Assembly: GCA_036745275.1 (NCBI GenBank)
Contig: DAIOGK010000001.1
Coordinates: 1 to 64,000 of the forward strand
Direction of reading: 5' to 3'
From: JAIUNP01 sp020161975
GTDB lineage: Bacteria; Pseudomonadota; Alphaproteobacteria; Rhizobiales; Beijerinckiaceae
DNA length: 64,000 nucleotides
Shown here: positions 41,705 through 50,293 of the stretch, in pieces
How the letters are laid out: each line of letters begins with the position of its first letter
How positions within the stretch are numbered: position 1 is the first letter of the stretch
Position numbers and translations under genes: made by a program
Notes under the pieces: generated by a model
The model's input: only the letters and a program-made list of their open reading frames with translations
Databases searched by the model: none
What the model was told of the DNA's origin: nothing

Positions 41705-43243
41705 ATGGCAATCGGTCCGAAACTTGTGATGCGTCAAAGCCAGTCTCTGGTCATGACGCCGCAACTGTTGCAGGCGATCAAGCTGCTGCAGCTTTCGACC
41801 ACCGAACTCAGCGCCTTCGTCGAGGCCGAGCTTGAACGCAATCCCCTGCTTGAACGGGGCGAAAATGATGAGGATGCGCCCTTTCAGCAGGATGCGCCCG
41901 ATACCGGGCCGGAGCAGCGCGAGGACGGCGACTGGGCCCTTGACCGGATGCCGGCAGATCGAGAATCGCTGGAACGCGACCTCGGCACCGATCTTGAGAA
42001 CGCCTTCCCGGACGAGGCGGCGTCCGCGCCTGCCGCAGGACCTGCCGATGCCCCCAGCGACAGCCCCTTCTGGGATATGCGCGGTGGCGGCGGCGCGGCC
42101 GGGCTTGATGGTGACGACCCCAATCTTGAAGCGTATCTGACCGCCGAAACGAGCCTTGCCGAACATTTGCACCATCAGCTCTCCGAGGCCCTGCCCGAGG
42201 GGACGCGCCGGCTGATCGGCAGTGTGATCATCGAGGCGATCGACCCCACGGGCTATCTTGCCGAATCGGTGGGCGAACTGGCCCAGCGCCTCGGCGTGTC
42301 GATCGAGGAGGTCGAAGAGGCCCTGCGCCTGATCCAGACGTTCGACCCCCCGGGGATCGGCGCGCGGTCTCTGGCTGAATGCCTTGCCCTTCAACTGAAG
42401 GAGCGGGACCGTTTCGATCCGGCCATGCAGGCGCTGACTGAAAACCTCGACCTGCTTGCCAAACGGGATTTCGCGACCCTGCGCAAACGCTGCGGTGTCG
42501 ATGACGAGGACATGGCGGACATGGTGCGCGAACTCCGCCAGCTCGACCCCAAGCCTGGCCTGCGCTTTTCCGCGCCGCCCGCCGAACCGGTGACGCCCGA
42601 TGTGATCGTGCGCGCGGCCCCCGATGGTGGTTGGCGTGTCGATCTGAATTCGGACGCCCTGCCGCGCGTCATTGCCAATCGCAGCTTCTATGCCCGCATC
42701 GCCCGTGATTCGGAAAACAGCGTCCGATCCTTTGCCGATGAGGCATGGACAAACGCGACCTGGATTGTTCGCAGCCTCGAACAGCGGGCCCGGACCATCC
42801 TCAAGGTGGCCAGCGAGATCGTGCGGCATCAGGACGGGTTCTTCACCTATGGTGTCGCGCATCTGAGGCCGCTCAACCTCAAGACCATCGCGGACGCGGT
42901 GCAGATGCACGAATCGACGATCTCTCGTGTCACCGCCAATAAATACATGGCGACACCGCGGGGCCTGTTCGAGATGAAGTATTTCTTCTCGACCGCCATC
43001 TCCTCTGCCGACGGCGGGGAGGCTTTCTCCGCCGAAGCCGTGCGCCACCGCATCCGACAGATGATCGAGGCGGAAGCACCCGGCGCGATCCTGTCCGATG
43101 ATGCGATTGTCGAGGCGCTGAAGGCAATCGGTATTGATATTGCCCGGCGCACGGTTGCCAAATATCGCGAGAGCATGCGCATTCCCTCATCTTCCGTGCG
43201 GCGGCGTGAAAAGGCGGCGGATGTTTCGCGACAGGCCGGGTGA
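41705..43243 (+). CDS. rpoN: RNA polymerase sigma-54 factor
   Basis: A 512-residue alternative sigma factor for nitrogen and related regulons. Region I starts PKLVMRQSQSLVMTPQLLQAIKLLQLS, an acidic linker follows (about 50-130), then the core-binding domain, the HTH (about 400-425) and the RpoN box ARRTVAKYRESMRIPSS near the C-terminus. Full length. The 151 bases before it contain a 6-bp hairpin (41623-41641) but no gene. Confidence 0.96.
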   Translation: MAIGPKLVMRQSQSLVMTPQLLQAIKLLQLSTTELSAFVEAELERNPLLERGENDEDAPFQQDAPDTGPEQREDGDWALDRMPADRESLERDLGTDLENAFPDEAASAPAAGPADAPSDSPFWDMRGGGGAAGLDGDDPNLEAYLTAETSLAEHLHHQLSEALPEGTRRLIGSVIIEAIDPTGYLAESVGELAQRLGVSIEEVEEALRLIQTFDPPGIGARSLAECLALQLKERDRFDPAMQALTENLDLLAKRDFATLRKRCGVDDEDMADMVRELRQLDPKPGLRFSAPPAEPVTPDVIVRAAPDGGWRVDLNSDALPRVIANRSFYARIARDSENSVRSFADEAWTNATWIVRSLEQRARTILKVASEIVRHQDGFFTYGVAHLRPLNLKTIADAVQMHESTISRVTANKYMATPRGLFEMKYFFSTAISSADGGEAFSAEAVRHRIRQMIEAEAPGAILSDDAIVEALKAIGIDIARRTVAKYRESMRIPSSSVRRREKAADVSRQAG

Positions 43244-43366
43244 ATCGCAACGAATGATCAACGCTGCCCGCAGCGGACGCGAAAACCTGTTTCCCCTTTG
43301 CCTTGCCTTGATCTAGCCTAGCGAGGTCGGCGGGGAGGATTCGCCGATGCAACAGACAGGTGTTTC

Positions 43367-43930
43367 ATGGGATTACGTGTTACCGGAAAGAATCTTGATA
43401 TCGGCGATATCCTGCGCAACCAGGCCGAGGAAAAGATCAATGACGCCGTCGCAAAATATGCAGAAGGCGGCTATTCCGGCCATGTGACAGTGGTCAAGGA
43501 CGGTCTTGGCTTCAGGACCGATTGCACAATCCACCTTGCACACGGACCGGATCTGCACGTCACCGGCGAGGCACAGGATGCCTATGCCAGCCTTTCGGTC
43601 GCCGTCGAGCGAATCGCCAAGCAACTCAGGCGACACAAGCGCCGGCGATCCGATCATGTGGCCCATGGTGTCGGCAACGGCAAGGTTGACGCTGGTCCCG
43701 TCCCGGATGGGGATGATGACGAAGTGGACGTGATCGAGACAACCTCGGCCGGTGCCGCCATTGTCGCCGAACCCGTGGCGGATGCCCGGACGATGACCGT
43801 GCTGGGAGCTGTCGCGGCCTTCGAAGCCAATAAAAATCCGGTGCTGGTGTTCCGCAATGCTGGCACTAGCCGCGTGAATGTGCTTTACCGCCGTCCGGAT
43901 GGTCACTACGGCTGGGTCGACATCGGCTGA
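43367..43930 (+). CDS. hpf: Long-form ribosome hibernation promoting factor HPF
   Basis: A 187-residue protein: the S30AE/YfiA domain (1-105, MGLRVTGKNLDIGDILRNQAEEKI, KQLRRHKRR) and the C-terminal dimerisation domain (about 130-187, TSRVNVLYRRPDGHYGWVDI) of long HPF, which forms 100S dimers in stationary phase. An acidic linker joins them. It is conserved between rpoN and ptsN. Confidence 0.93.
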   Translation: MGLRVTGKNLDIGDILRNQAEEKINDAVAKYAEGGYSGHVTVVKDGLGFRTDCTIHLAHGPDLHVTGEAQDAYASLSVAVERIAKQLRRHKRRRSDHVAHGVGNGKVDAGPVPDGDDDEVDVIETTSAGAAIVAEPVADARTMTVLGAVAAFEANKNPVLVFRNAGTSRVNVLYRRPDGHYGWVDIG

Positions 43931-44048
43931 GTCTTCGGGCCGTCCAGGAGGTAGAGATAAGCGGCATCCGGCTTGCTTGTCTTGTTTGCCGGGGGTGCGT
44001 AATGCATCCCCGAACCGACCGTAGGACAAACGCGCAAGATTTCGCCTC

Positions 44049-44513
44049 ATGAAACTTGGTTCAATTCTTCCGCCCGGCATGGTGTCTGCCGGGCTCAAGG
44101 CGAACAGCAAGAAGCAGGTTCTTCAGGAACTTGCTGCCATGGCAGCGCGTGGCAGCGATCTTGACGAGCGCGACATTTTCGATGCCCTGCTTCAGCGCGA
44201 ACGGCTCGGCTCAACCGGCATCGGCAATGGCCTAGCCATTCCGCACGGGCGTTTTGCCCGGCTCGGTCGGTTGTTCGGCGTATTCGCCCGGCTCGACAGG
44301 CCTGTGGATTTCGAGGCGGTTGACGGGCTGCCTGTCGATTTGATCTTCGTGCTGCTGGCGCCCGAGGGGGCCGGTGCCGACCATCTTCAGGGCATGGCCC
44401 GGGTGGCCCGTTTGCTGCGCACACCCTCCGTTGTTGCCGCCCTGCGAAGCTCGCGCGATGCGGATGCGCTCTATTCCATTCTGACGCAGGGCGACACTTC
44501 GCGCGCGGCCTGA
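44049..44513 (+). CDS. ptsN: Nitrogen PTS EIIA protein PtsN
   Basis: A 154-residue EIIA-Ntr protein. The phosphorylated histidine is in GIGNGLAIPHGR (about residue 65). It senses nitrogen and carbon status through phosphate relay from PtsP and NPr and often modulates potassium transport and stringent response. It is the third gene of rpoN-hpf-ptsN and converges on glk. Confidence 0.94.
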   Translation: MKLGSILPPGMVSAGLKANSKKQVLQELAAMAARGSDLDERDIFDALLQRERLGSTGIGNGLAIPHGRFARLGRLFGVFARLDRPVDFEAVDGLPVDLIFVLLAPEGAGADHLQGMARVARLLRTPSVVAALRSSRDADALYSILTQGDTSRAA

Positions 44514-44515
44514 GG

Positions 44516-45517
44516 TCAGCGCCAGAGCCGGTCCTGCCAGTTGAGTTCCTGCCGTTCTGGCGCATCGGCCAGCGCGCCAAGGCCGATGAAGGCCGGTTCG
44601 GTTGCTGTGATCAGCCGCACGGGTCGAAGGGCGAGCCAGCCAGCATGTGTCGGATGTTCGGCAAACAGCCTGTGAAAGCGGCAGCCGTCGATCATTTGGA
44701 CCATGCGCGGCAGAATGCCACCGGCCAGCCAGACCCCGCCCTCGGCAAGAAATGCAAGCGCGATATCGCCGCAGTAGCGGGCAAGAAGATCAAGCCACAC
44801 CTGCACCGTACGGCGCGCGAGCGCATTCTCATCGGCCTTGGCAATGACATCGGCAGGGCTCCACATCGGATCCGGTGCGCCCTCCAGCGCCGCCAGCGCC
44901 GCAGCGATGCGCGGCAGGCCGGGACCTGCCAGCGCCTGTTCCGCTGTCGGGCGCTGCAAACCCGGCACGAGGCGGGCGAGCACCGCCGCCTCTTCCGCCG
45001 TGCCGGCGGCCAGCGCCATGTGCCCGCCTTCCGATGACAGGGGCAGGATGCGGCCCCGCACCTCCCGCACGGCGCCGACGCCAAGCCCCGTACCCGGCCC
45101 GACGACCGCCGCAAGGCCATGGCCGGCCCGATCGGGGCCGATGGTGCAGTAATCCCCCGGCATCAACGCCGGCACCGTCAGCGCCAGCGTCTCGAAGTCA
45201 TTGAGCAGCATCCCCTGTTCGAGCCCGAGACTGGAAAGAATATCCGGCCCGTCAATGGTCCAGCGGGCATTGGTGAGATGAACGCCGCGCCCGATCACCG
45301 GCCCGGCCGCGCCGACCAGCAGGCTTTTCGGTGCGGGAAAACCGCCCTGGACGATTGCCGCGCGCGCCGCTTCCGCGAAATTGGGAAAGGCGTCCGTCCC
45401 CAGTTTGACCATGGCGGACGCCGGGGCACCGGGCGCGGTTTTCAGCACAAAGCGCGCGTTGGTGCCGCCGATGTCGGCCAGCAGAACCGGAAAGGGAAAA
45501 CGGCGATCCTCCGTCAT
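44516..45517 (-). CDS. glk: Glucokinase
   Basis: A 333-residue sugar kinase of the Glk/hexokinase-like family. The phosphate-1 motif ADIGGTNARF is near the N-terminus, LLNDFETLAL carries the catalytic Asp (about 104) and VGPGTGLGVGAV is the adenosine motif. The SSEGGHMALA segment binds glucose. The ATG overlaps the potF-like stop (ATGA), suggesting cotranscription; the ORF continues upstream only as a shadow of that gene. Confidence 0.93.
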   Translation of the reverse strand: MTEDRRFPFPVLLADIGGTNARFVLKTAPGAPASAMVKLGTDAFPNFAEAARAAIVQGGFPAPKSLLVGAAGPVIGRGVHLTNARWTIDGPDILSSLGLEQGMLLNDFETLALTVPALMPGDYCTIGPDRAGHGLAAVVGPGTGLGVGAVREVRGRILPLSSEGGHMALAAGTAEEAAVLARLVPGLQRPTAEQALAGPGLPRIAAALAALEGAPDPMWSPADVIAKADENALARRTVQVWLDLLARYCGDIALAFLAEGGVWLAGGILPRMVQMIDGCRFHRLFAEHPTHAGWLALRPVRLITATEPAFIGLGALADAPERQELNWQDRLWR

Positions 45518-46608
45518 TTCCCGGTCTTCACCCGCGTCCACTGGCGCGTCACCACTTTCTGGACCGGCGCAGGATAGGCCGAATTGGTAAAGAGCCGCGC
45601 GAAGGTCGCCGGATCGGGGTAGATGTTCGGATTGTTGAGAATGTCCGGCCGGATCTCGGCCTTTGCAGCGAGATTGCCACTGGCGTAGCTGATGGCATTG
45701 GCGTTCTTTGCCGCAATATCCGGCCGCATCATGAAATTGAGGAACGCGTAGGCATTGTCCTTGTTCGGCGCATCCTTCGGCATGACGAAACTGTCGAACC
45801 ACATCAAGGCGCCCTCGCGCGGGATGACATACTGGACGTTGACGCCGTTCTTGGCCTCCTCCGCCCGCCGACGGGCCTGCAGCACGTCGCCCGAATAGCC
45901 GATGGTGATGCAGATATCGCCGCTGGCGAGATCGTTGATGTAGGAGGAGGAGTTGAAGGTGCGCACCGAGGGCCGGATCTTCAGGAGATGTTCGGCGGCC
46001 TTCGTGATCTGCTCGGCCTTCGGCGCTGCCGTATCCATGCCGAGGTAACGCATCACGCCGGGGAAGACATCTTCGGGGGCATCAAGGACATTGACGCCGC
46101 AGCCCTTGAGCTTTTCGACCACGTCAGGCTTCAGCACCAGATCCCAGGTATTGACCGGAACATCGCCGAGGGCCGCCTTCACCTTGTCGACATTGTAGCC
46201 AATGCCGGTGGTGCCCCACATGTAGTTGATGGCATACTGGTTGCCTGGATCATAGGCCGTCAGCTTCTTCGCGATTTCTGGCCACTGGTTCTTCAGGTTC
46301 GGCAGCTTCGCCTTGTCGAGCTTTTCAAAGACGCCGGCCTCGACCATGCGCTGGAGAAACGGGCCCGACGGCACCACGAGATCGTAGCCGGACTTGCCGG
46401 CAAGCATCTTGGTCTCGACGATCTCGTTGTTGTCGTAGATGTCGTAGACAACCTTGATGCCGGTCTCCTTCGTGAAGAGGTCCAGCACATCGGGGGCGAT
46501 GTAGTCGTTCCAGTTATAGACGTTGACAACCTTTTCCTGCGCTGCCGCCGGCATTGCCGAAACCAGCACCGCGAAGGCAAGCCAACGCGCAACAGATCCA
46601 TTCTTCAT
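45514..46608 (-). CDS. PotF-like polyamine-binding periplasmic protein
   Basis: A 364-residue extracellular solute-binding protein of family 1, PotD/PotF branch. A signal peptide (cleavage after MPAAAQ) precedes VVNVYNWNDYIAPDVLDLFTKETGIKVVYDIYDNNE, a signature of putrescine/spermidine-binding proteins; later TTGIGYN and YSGDVLQARRRAEEA match PotF. No potGHI permease or ATPase genes are adjacent; the partner transporter must be elsewhere. It is co-directional with the aminotransferase and coupled to glk. Confidence 0.88.
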   Translation of the reverse strand: MKNGSVARWLAFAVLVSAMPAAAQEKVVNVYNWNDYIAPDVLDLFTKETGIKVVYDIYDNNEIVETKMLAGKSGYDLVVPSGPFLQRMVEAGVFEKLDKAKLPNLKNQWPEIAKKLTAYDPGNQYAINYMWGTTGIGYNVDKVKAALGDVPVNTWDLVLKPDVVEKLKGCGVNVLDAPEDVFPGVMRYLGMDTAAPKAEQITKAAEHLLKIRPSVRTFNSSSYINDLASGDICITIGYSGDVLQARRRAEEAKNGVNVQYVIPREGALMWFDSFVMPKDAPNKDNAYAFLNFMMRPDIAAKNANAISYASGNLAAKAEIRPDILNNPNIYPDPATFARLFTNSAYPAPVQKVVTRQWTRVKTGK

Positions 46609-46675
46609 TCCCGGCCACTCCCACGTCCAGTGTTGTTGTCGCAGCCTATGACAGGGATGAGGCCGCGAAAAGAAC

Positions 46676-47821
46676 CTACTTTTCAAGTTTGGCGAGCCGC
46701 TCCAGCGCGCGGTCGATGGTCTGATCGGTTTTGGCAAAACAGAAGCGCGCCACCGTTCTCACCGCATCCTTGGCATAGAATGCAGAAACCGGAATGGCGG
46801 CGACGCCAACCTCGCGTACCAGCCGCTCGCAGAAGGCGACATCATCGCCTTCCCCCAGCGCCCCGATATCGACATTCACGAAGTAGGTGCCGCTGCTCGA
46901 CAGCACACCAAGCCCCAGATCGCGCAATCCGGTGACAAGACGGTCCCGGCTGCGTTGAAAGCCGGCGCTCATGGCGGAAAAATAGGCATCATCCTTCATC
47001 AGGCCAAAGGCGACGGCGGCCTGAAGGTTTGGCGGTGTCGTGAAGGTGAGGAACTGGTGCGCCTTTGACAGAACGGCCATCAGCGGCGGAGCGGCGGCGA
47101 CCAGCCCGACCTTCCAGCCGGTGAGCGAAAAGATCTTGCCGGCCGAACCGATCTTGACCGTCCGTTCCCGCATTCCGGGCAGGGCAATCATCGGGATGTG
47201 CTTCAGCCCGTCGAAGACGACATGTTCCCAAACCTCGTCGCAGACAGCGATGGCATCGTGGCGCACGCAGAACTCGGCGAGCAGCGCAAGATCCTCGCGC
47301 CCGTACACCACACCTGCGGGGTTCAGGGGGTTATTGAACAGAACCACGCGCGTCCTGTCCGAAAAGGCCGCTGCCAGATCCGCCGCAGTGAAGCGCCAGT
47401 GCGGCGGCCTTAGCTGGACAAAGCGCGGCACGCCCCCCGCGCGCAGCACCAGAGGCAGATAGGCATCATAGAGCGGCTGGAAGAGGACCACCTCGTCCCC
47501 GGGCTCGATCAGGGCCATCAGCGCCCCGGCAATCGCCTCGGTTGCGCCGGAGGTCACCATCGTCTCGCGGTCAGGATCGAGGTCCAGCCCCTGAAACCGC
47601 CGGTAATGCGCCGCGATGGCCTGGCGCAACTCCGGCAGACCCATCATCGGCGGATACTGGTTCCAGCCGGTCAGCACCGCCTCGGCTGCCTTCCGGCGCA
47701 CATCCTCCGGACCGGGGTCATCGGGAAAGCCCTGACCGAGATTGACGGCATCATGCTCGCGCGCAAGACGCGACATCGTTTCAAAAACCGTGGTGGGCAA
47801 ACCGGAAAAGACACTGTTCAA
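46676..47821 (-). CDS. Pyridoxal-phosphate aminotransferase (class I/II, kynurenine/methionine type)
   Basis: A 381-residue fold-type I enzyme. NLGQGFPDD at the N-terminus is typical of the KAT/YbdL group; FNNPLNPAGVVY, CDEVWEHVVFD and the Schiff-base lysine in GSAGKIFSLTGWKVG (about residue 228-242) complete the active site. The start is TTG with AGGA eight bases upstream. Substrate cannot be decided; the group transaminates methionine, kynurenine, glutamine and others. Upstream on the other strand is the cobalamin riboswitch. Confidence 0.88.
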   Translation of the reverse strand: MNSVFSGLPTTVFETMSRLAREHDAVNLGQGFPDDPGPEDVRRKAAEAVLTGWNQYPPMMGLPELRQAIAAHYRRFQGLDLDPDRETMVTSGATEAIAGALMALIEPGDEVVLFQPLYDAYLPLVLRAGGVPRFVQLRPPHWRFTAADLAAAFSDRTRVVLFNNPLNPAGVVYGREDLALLAEFCVRHDAIAVCDEVWEHVVFDGLKHIPMIALPGMRERTVKIGSAGKIFSLTGWKVGLVAAAPPLMAVLSKAHQFLTFTTPPNLQAAVAFGLMKDDAYFSAMSAGFQRSRDRLVTGLRDLGLGVLSSSGTYFVNVDIGALGEGDDVAFCERLVREVGVAAIPVSAFYAKDAVRTVARFCFAKTDQTIDRALERLAKLEK

Positions 47822-47950
47822 GTGGGGTTCCTCGCGCTTGCGCCTGTTCTAGAACAGGTGGCGCATAGGGCAAGACCGCGCGCCGGCCCATAGTAAGATT
47901 TTGTTAACGCCCTTGCCAGCCGCGCTGATTTCCGCCATGGAAGGGCCGTC

Positions 47951-48140
47951 GTTGGTGCCAGAGGCTCGAAAAGCCAAAGGTGAAACGGGAACACGGTGCG
48001 GCTCCAGAGAGCCCAAGCCGTGGCTGCCCCCGCAACTGTAAGCGGATGGCGGCTGTCGCCTCAAGCGCCACTGGCCACAAGGCCGGGAAGGCGAGACAGC
48101 TGCCGCATAACGTCCGCGAGCCAGGAGACCGGCCAGTCGA
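47951..48140 (+). ncRNA. Cobalamin (AdoCbl) riboswitch
   Basis: The leader contains the class hallmarks in order: AAGCCAAAGG then TGAAACGGGAACACGGTGCG, GCTGCCCCCGCAACTGTAAG (the B12 box), GCCACTGG, GGGAAGGCGAGACAG and GCGAGCCAGGAGACC. It ends about 48 bases before the btuB ATG, with a ribosome-binding site at 48178-48182, so control is probably at translation. Confidence 0.95.
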
Positions 48141-48187
48141 CAAAGGTACATCACTCGATGCCGGCGGTGGGCCGGACAGGAGAAACC

Positions 48188-50170
48188 ATGTCGATCTACA
48201 AGCCCTTCCGGGCCGCGCTGGCGGCCGGAACTCTCGTCGCTATGTCCGTGCCGGTTCTGGCACAGGAGGCGGGCGCCGATATCGTGTTGACCCCGGACCG
48301 CTCGGCGCAGGCGATCTCGCGTTCGGGCTCCGCCGTCACCGTCATCCGGCGCGACGATATCGAAAAATCCGGCTCGACCAATCTGGCAGATGTCCTGCGC
48401 CAGATGCCCGGCGTCACCATCGTCGAGAACGGCGGACGCGGCCAGTCGGCCTTCGCCCGCATCCGGGGCGGGGAAGCCCGGCATACGCTGGTGCTGATCG
48501 ACGGTATCCGCGCCAACGATCCGTCCATCGGGGCCGGCGAGTTCGACTTCGCATCGCTTGTCGCCGCCGATATCGAGCGGATCGAGGTGCTTCGCGGGCC
48601 GCAATCGGCGCTCTATGGCTCGGATGCCTCGGGCGGGGTCATCAACATCATCACCCGCAAGGGCCGGGGCGGCTACCGTGGCAGCGCCAGCATCGAGACC
48701 GGCCGCTATGGTTCAACCCTTGGCTTTGCCGCAATTTCCGGCGGAAACAAGGATCTTGATTACTCACTGTCGCTCGCCGGGGAAAAGGGCGCAGGATACT
48801 CGGCCTATGGCTACAGGATTGGCCGGCTTGAGCGTCCGGCCGGCTACAAGTTTGAGAACGACGCCTTCGCCCGCCTTGGCGGCGCGGCGCGGCTTGGCTG
48901 GCGCCCAACGCAGGATTTCGGCATCGAGGCAGGGCTCACCTCCAGCTACAACAAGGCCCAGTATGACGAGGCCTGGGGCCGGTTCCCCGATACGCCCAGC
49001 AAGGCCGACGCCCGGCTGACCACCGCCTTCGTCAAGGCCAGCCTCGACACCTTCGACAACCGCCTCAAAAACACGTTGTCCGTCTATGGCCAGTATTCGG
49101 ACCGCAAGTATTCCTCGGTCTCCTATTGGGATTACGGCTTCGGCCTGGGGCGCACCTGGGACAAGTACCACTACAACGGCAAGCGTTATGGCGCCGAATA
49201 TCAGGGCGATCTCAAGCTCGACCAATTCGGCAAGCTGATCTTTGGCGGCAAGATCGAAACCGAGGGTCTCTCCTCGCGCACCGATCCGATCGAGAACTCA
49301 TGGAACATGGCCGAGAAGTTCTCGGTGACGCAGCAGACACGTTCGGCCTTCGCGCTCTGGCAATTGCCGGTGGGCGAGCGGCTGGACCTTTCATTCGGCG
49401 GGCGGATCGATGATGTCGAGAATGCCGACCGTTTCGCCACCTGGCGCATGACGGGCGCCTACCGGATCACCGAACTCGGCACCAAACTCCGGGCCAGCGC
49501 CGGCACGGGCGGCAAGGCGCCCTCGCTGTTCCAGCTCTACTCACCGCAGTACGGCACGCGCAACCTCGAAGCGGAGCATTCCTTCGGCGTGGATGCCGGT
49601 ATCGACCAGACGCTGTTCGGCGGTCGGCTGACCCTTTCGGCGACGGCTTTCCATAACCGCTACCGGAACCTGATCGACTTCTCACCCTACGATCTGGCCA
49701 CCTATTCCTATCCGGTCTGCCCTGCATCGCAGCGCTATACGGGTTGCTACCTCAATATCGGGCGGGCGCATATGAACGGCGTCGAACTCTCCGCCGATGC
49801 CGTTCTGATCGAGGGCTTCTTGACGGCGCGGGCCTTCTACACCCACCTCGTCGCCATCGACAAGCTGACCGACAAGCATCTGCCGCGCCGCCCGGAAAAC
49901 GAGGGCAAGCTCGCTTTCCGTATCACGCCCATCGACAAGCTGACCATCGAACCGACGGTGCGCCTTGTCGGCGAGCGATATTCCTCGGCCAACGAGACGC
50001 TGCGCCTTGCGCCCTATGCCCGGTTCGATCTCCGGGTGGATTACCAGTTGCACAAGAACCTCAATATCTATGCGCGCGCTGACAATCTGACGAACGCGAA
50101 GTATCAGGAAGTCTACAACTACGGCAGCACCGGGCGGGCCTTCTTCGCGGGTGCCCGCGCCATCTGGTAA
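48188..50170 (+). CDS. btuB: BtuB-like TonB-dependent vitamin B12 receptor
   Basis: A 660-residue outer-membrane receptor. A signal peptide ends near VPVLAQE, the TonB box region DIVLTP follows, then the plug domain (about 40-150: TNLADVLRQMPGVTIVENGGRG, VLRGPQSALYGSDASGGVINIITRKGRGG) and a 22-strand barrel to the C-terminal aromatic W of ARAIW. The riboswitch upstream supports cobalamin transport. No btuCDF or cobalamin-synthesis gene is adjacent. ATG at 48188 with AGGAG five bases upstream. Confidence 0.94.
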   Translation: MSIYKPFRAALAAGTLVAMSVPVLAQEAGADIVLTPDRSAQAISRSGSAVTVIRRDDIEKSGSTNLADVLRQMPGVTIVENGGRGQSAFARIRGGEARHTLVLIDGIRANDPSIGAGEFDFASLVAADIERIEVLRGPQSALYGSDASGGVINIITRKGRGGYRGSASIETGRYGSTLGFAAISGGNKDLDYSLSLAGEKGAGYSAYGYRIGRLERPAGYKFENDAFARLGGAARLGWRPTQDFGIEAGLTSSYNKAQYDEAWGRFPDTPSKADARLTTAFVKASLDTFDNRLKNTLSVYGQYSDRKYSSVSYWDYGFGLGRTWDKYHYNGKRYGAEYQGDLKLDQFGKLIFGGKIETEGLSSRTDPIENSWNMAEKFSVTQQTRSAFALWQLPVGERLDLSFGGRIDDVENADRFATWRMTGAYRITELGTKLRASAGTGGKAPSLFQLYSPQYGTRNLEAEHSFGVDAGIDQTLFGGRLTLSATAFHNRYRNLIDFSPYDLATYSYPVCPASQRYTGCYLNIGRAHMNGVELSADAVLIEGFLTARAFYTHLVAIDKLTDKHLPRRPENEGKLAFRITPIDKLTIEPTVRLVGERYSSANETLRLAPYARFDLRVDYQLHKNLNIYARADNLTNAKYQEVYNYGSTGRAFFAGARAIW

Positions 50171-50293
50171 GGCAATATCAAATCAGAGGCGGCGGCTGGC
50201 GGTTGACAAACCGGCGCTGCCGCCGGATACGGCCCTTCTGCGCTTTGGCGCGCAGCCGGCGGAAATCTCCGCGCCTTTCTGGGAAGTGGCCCA

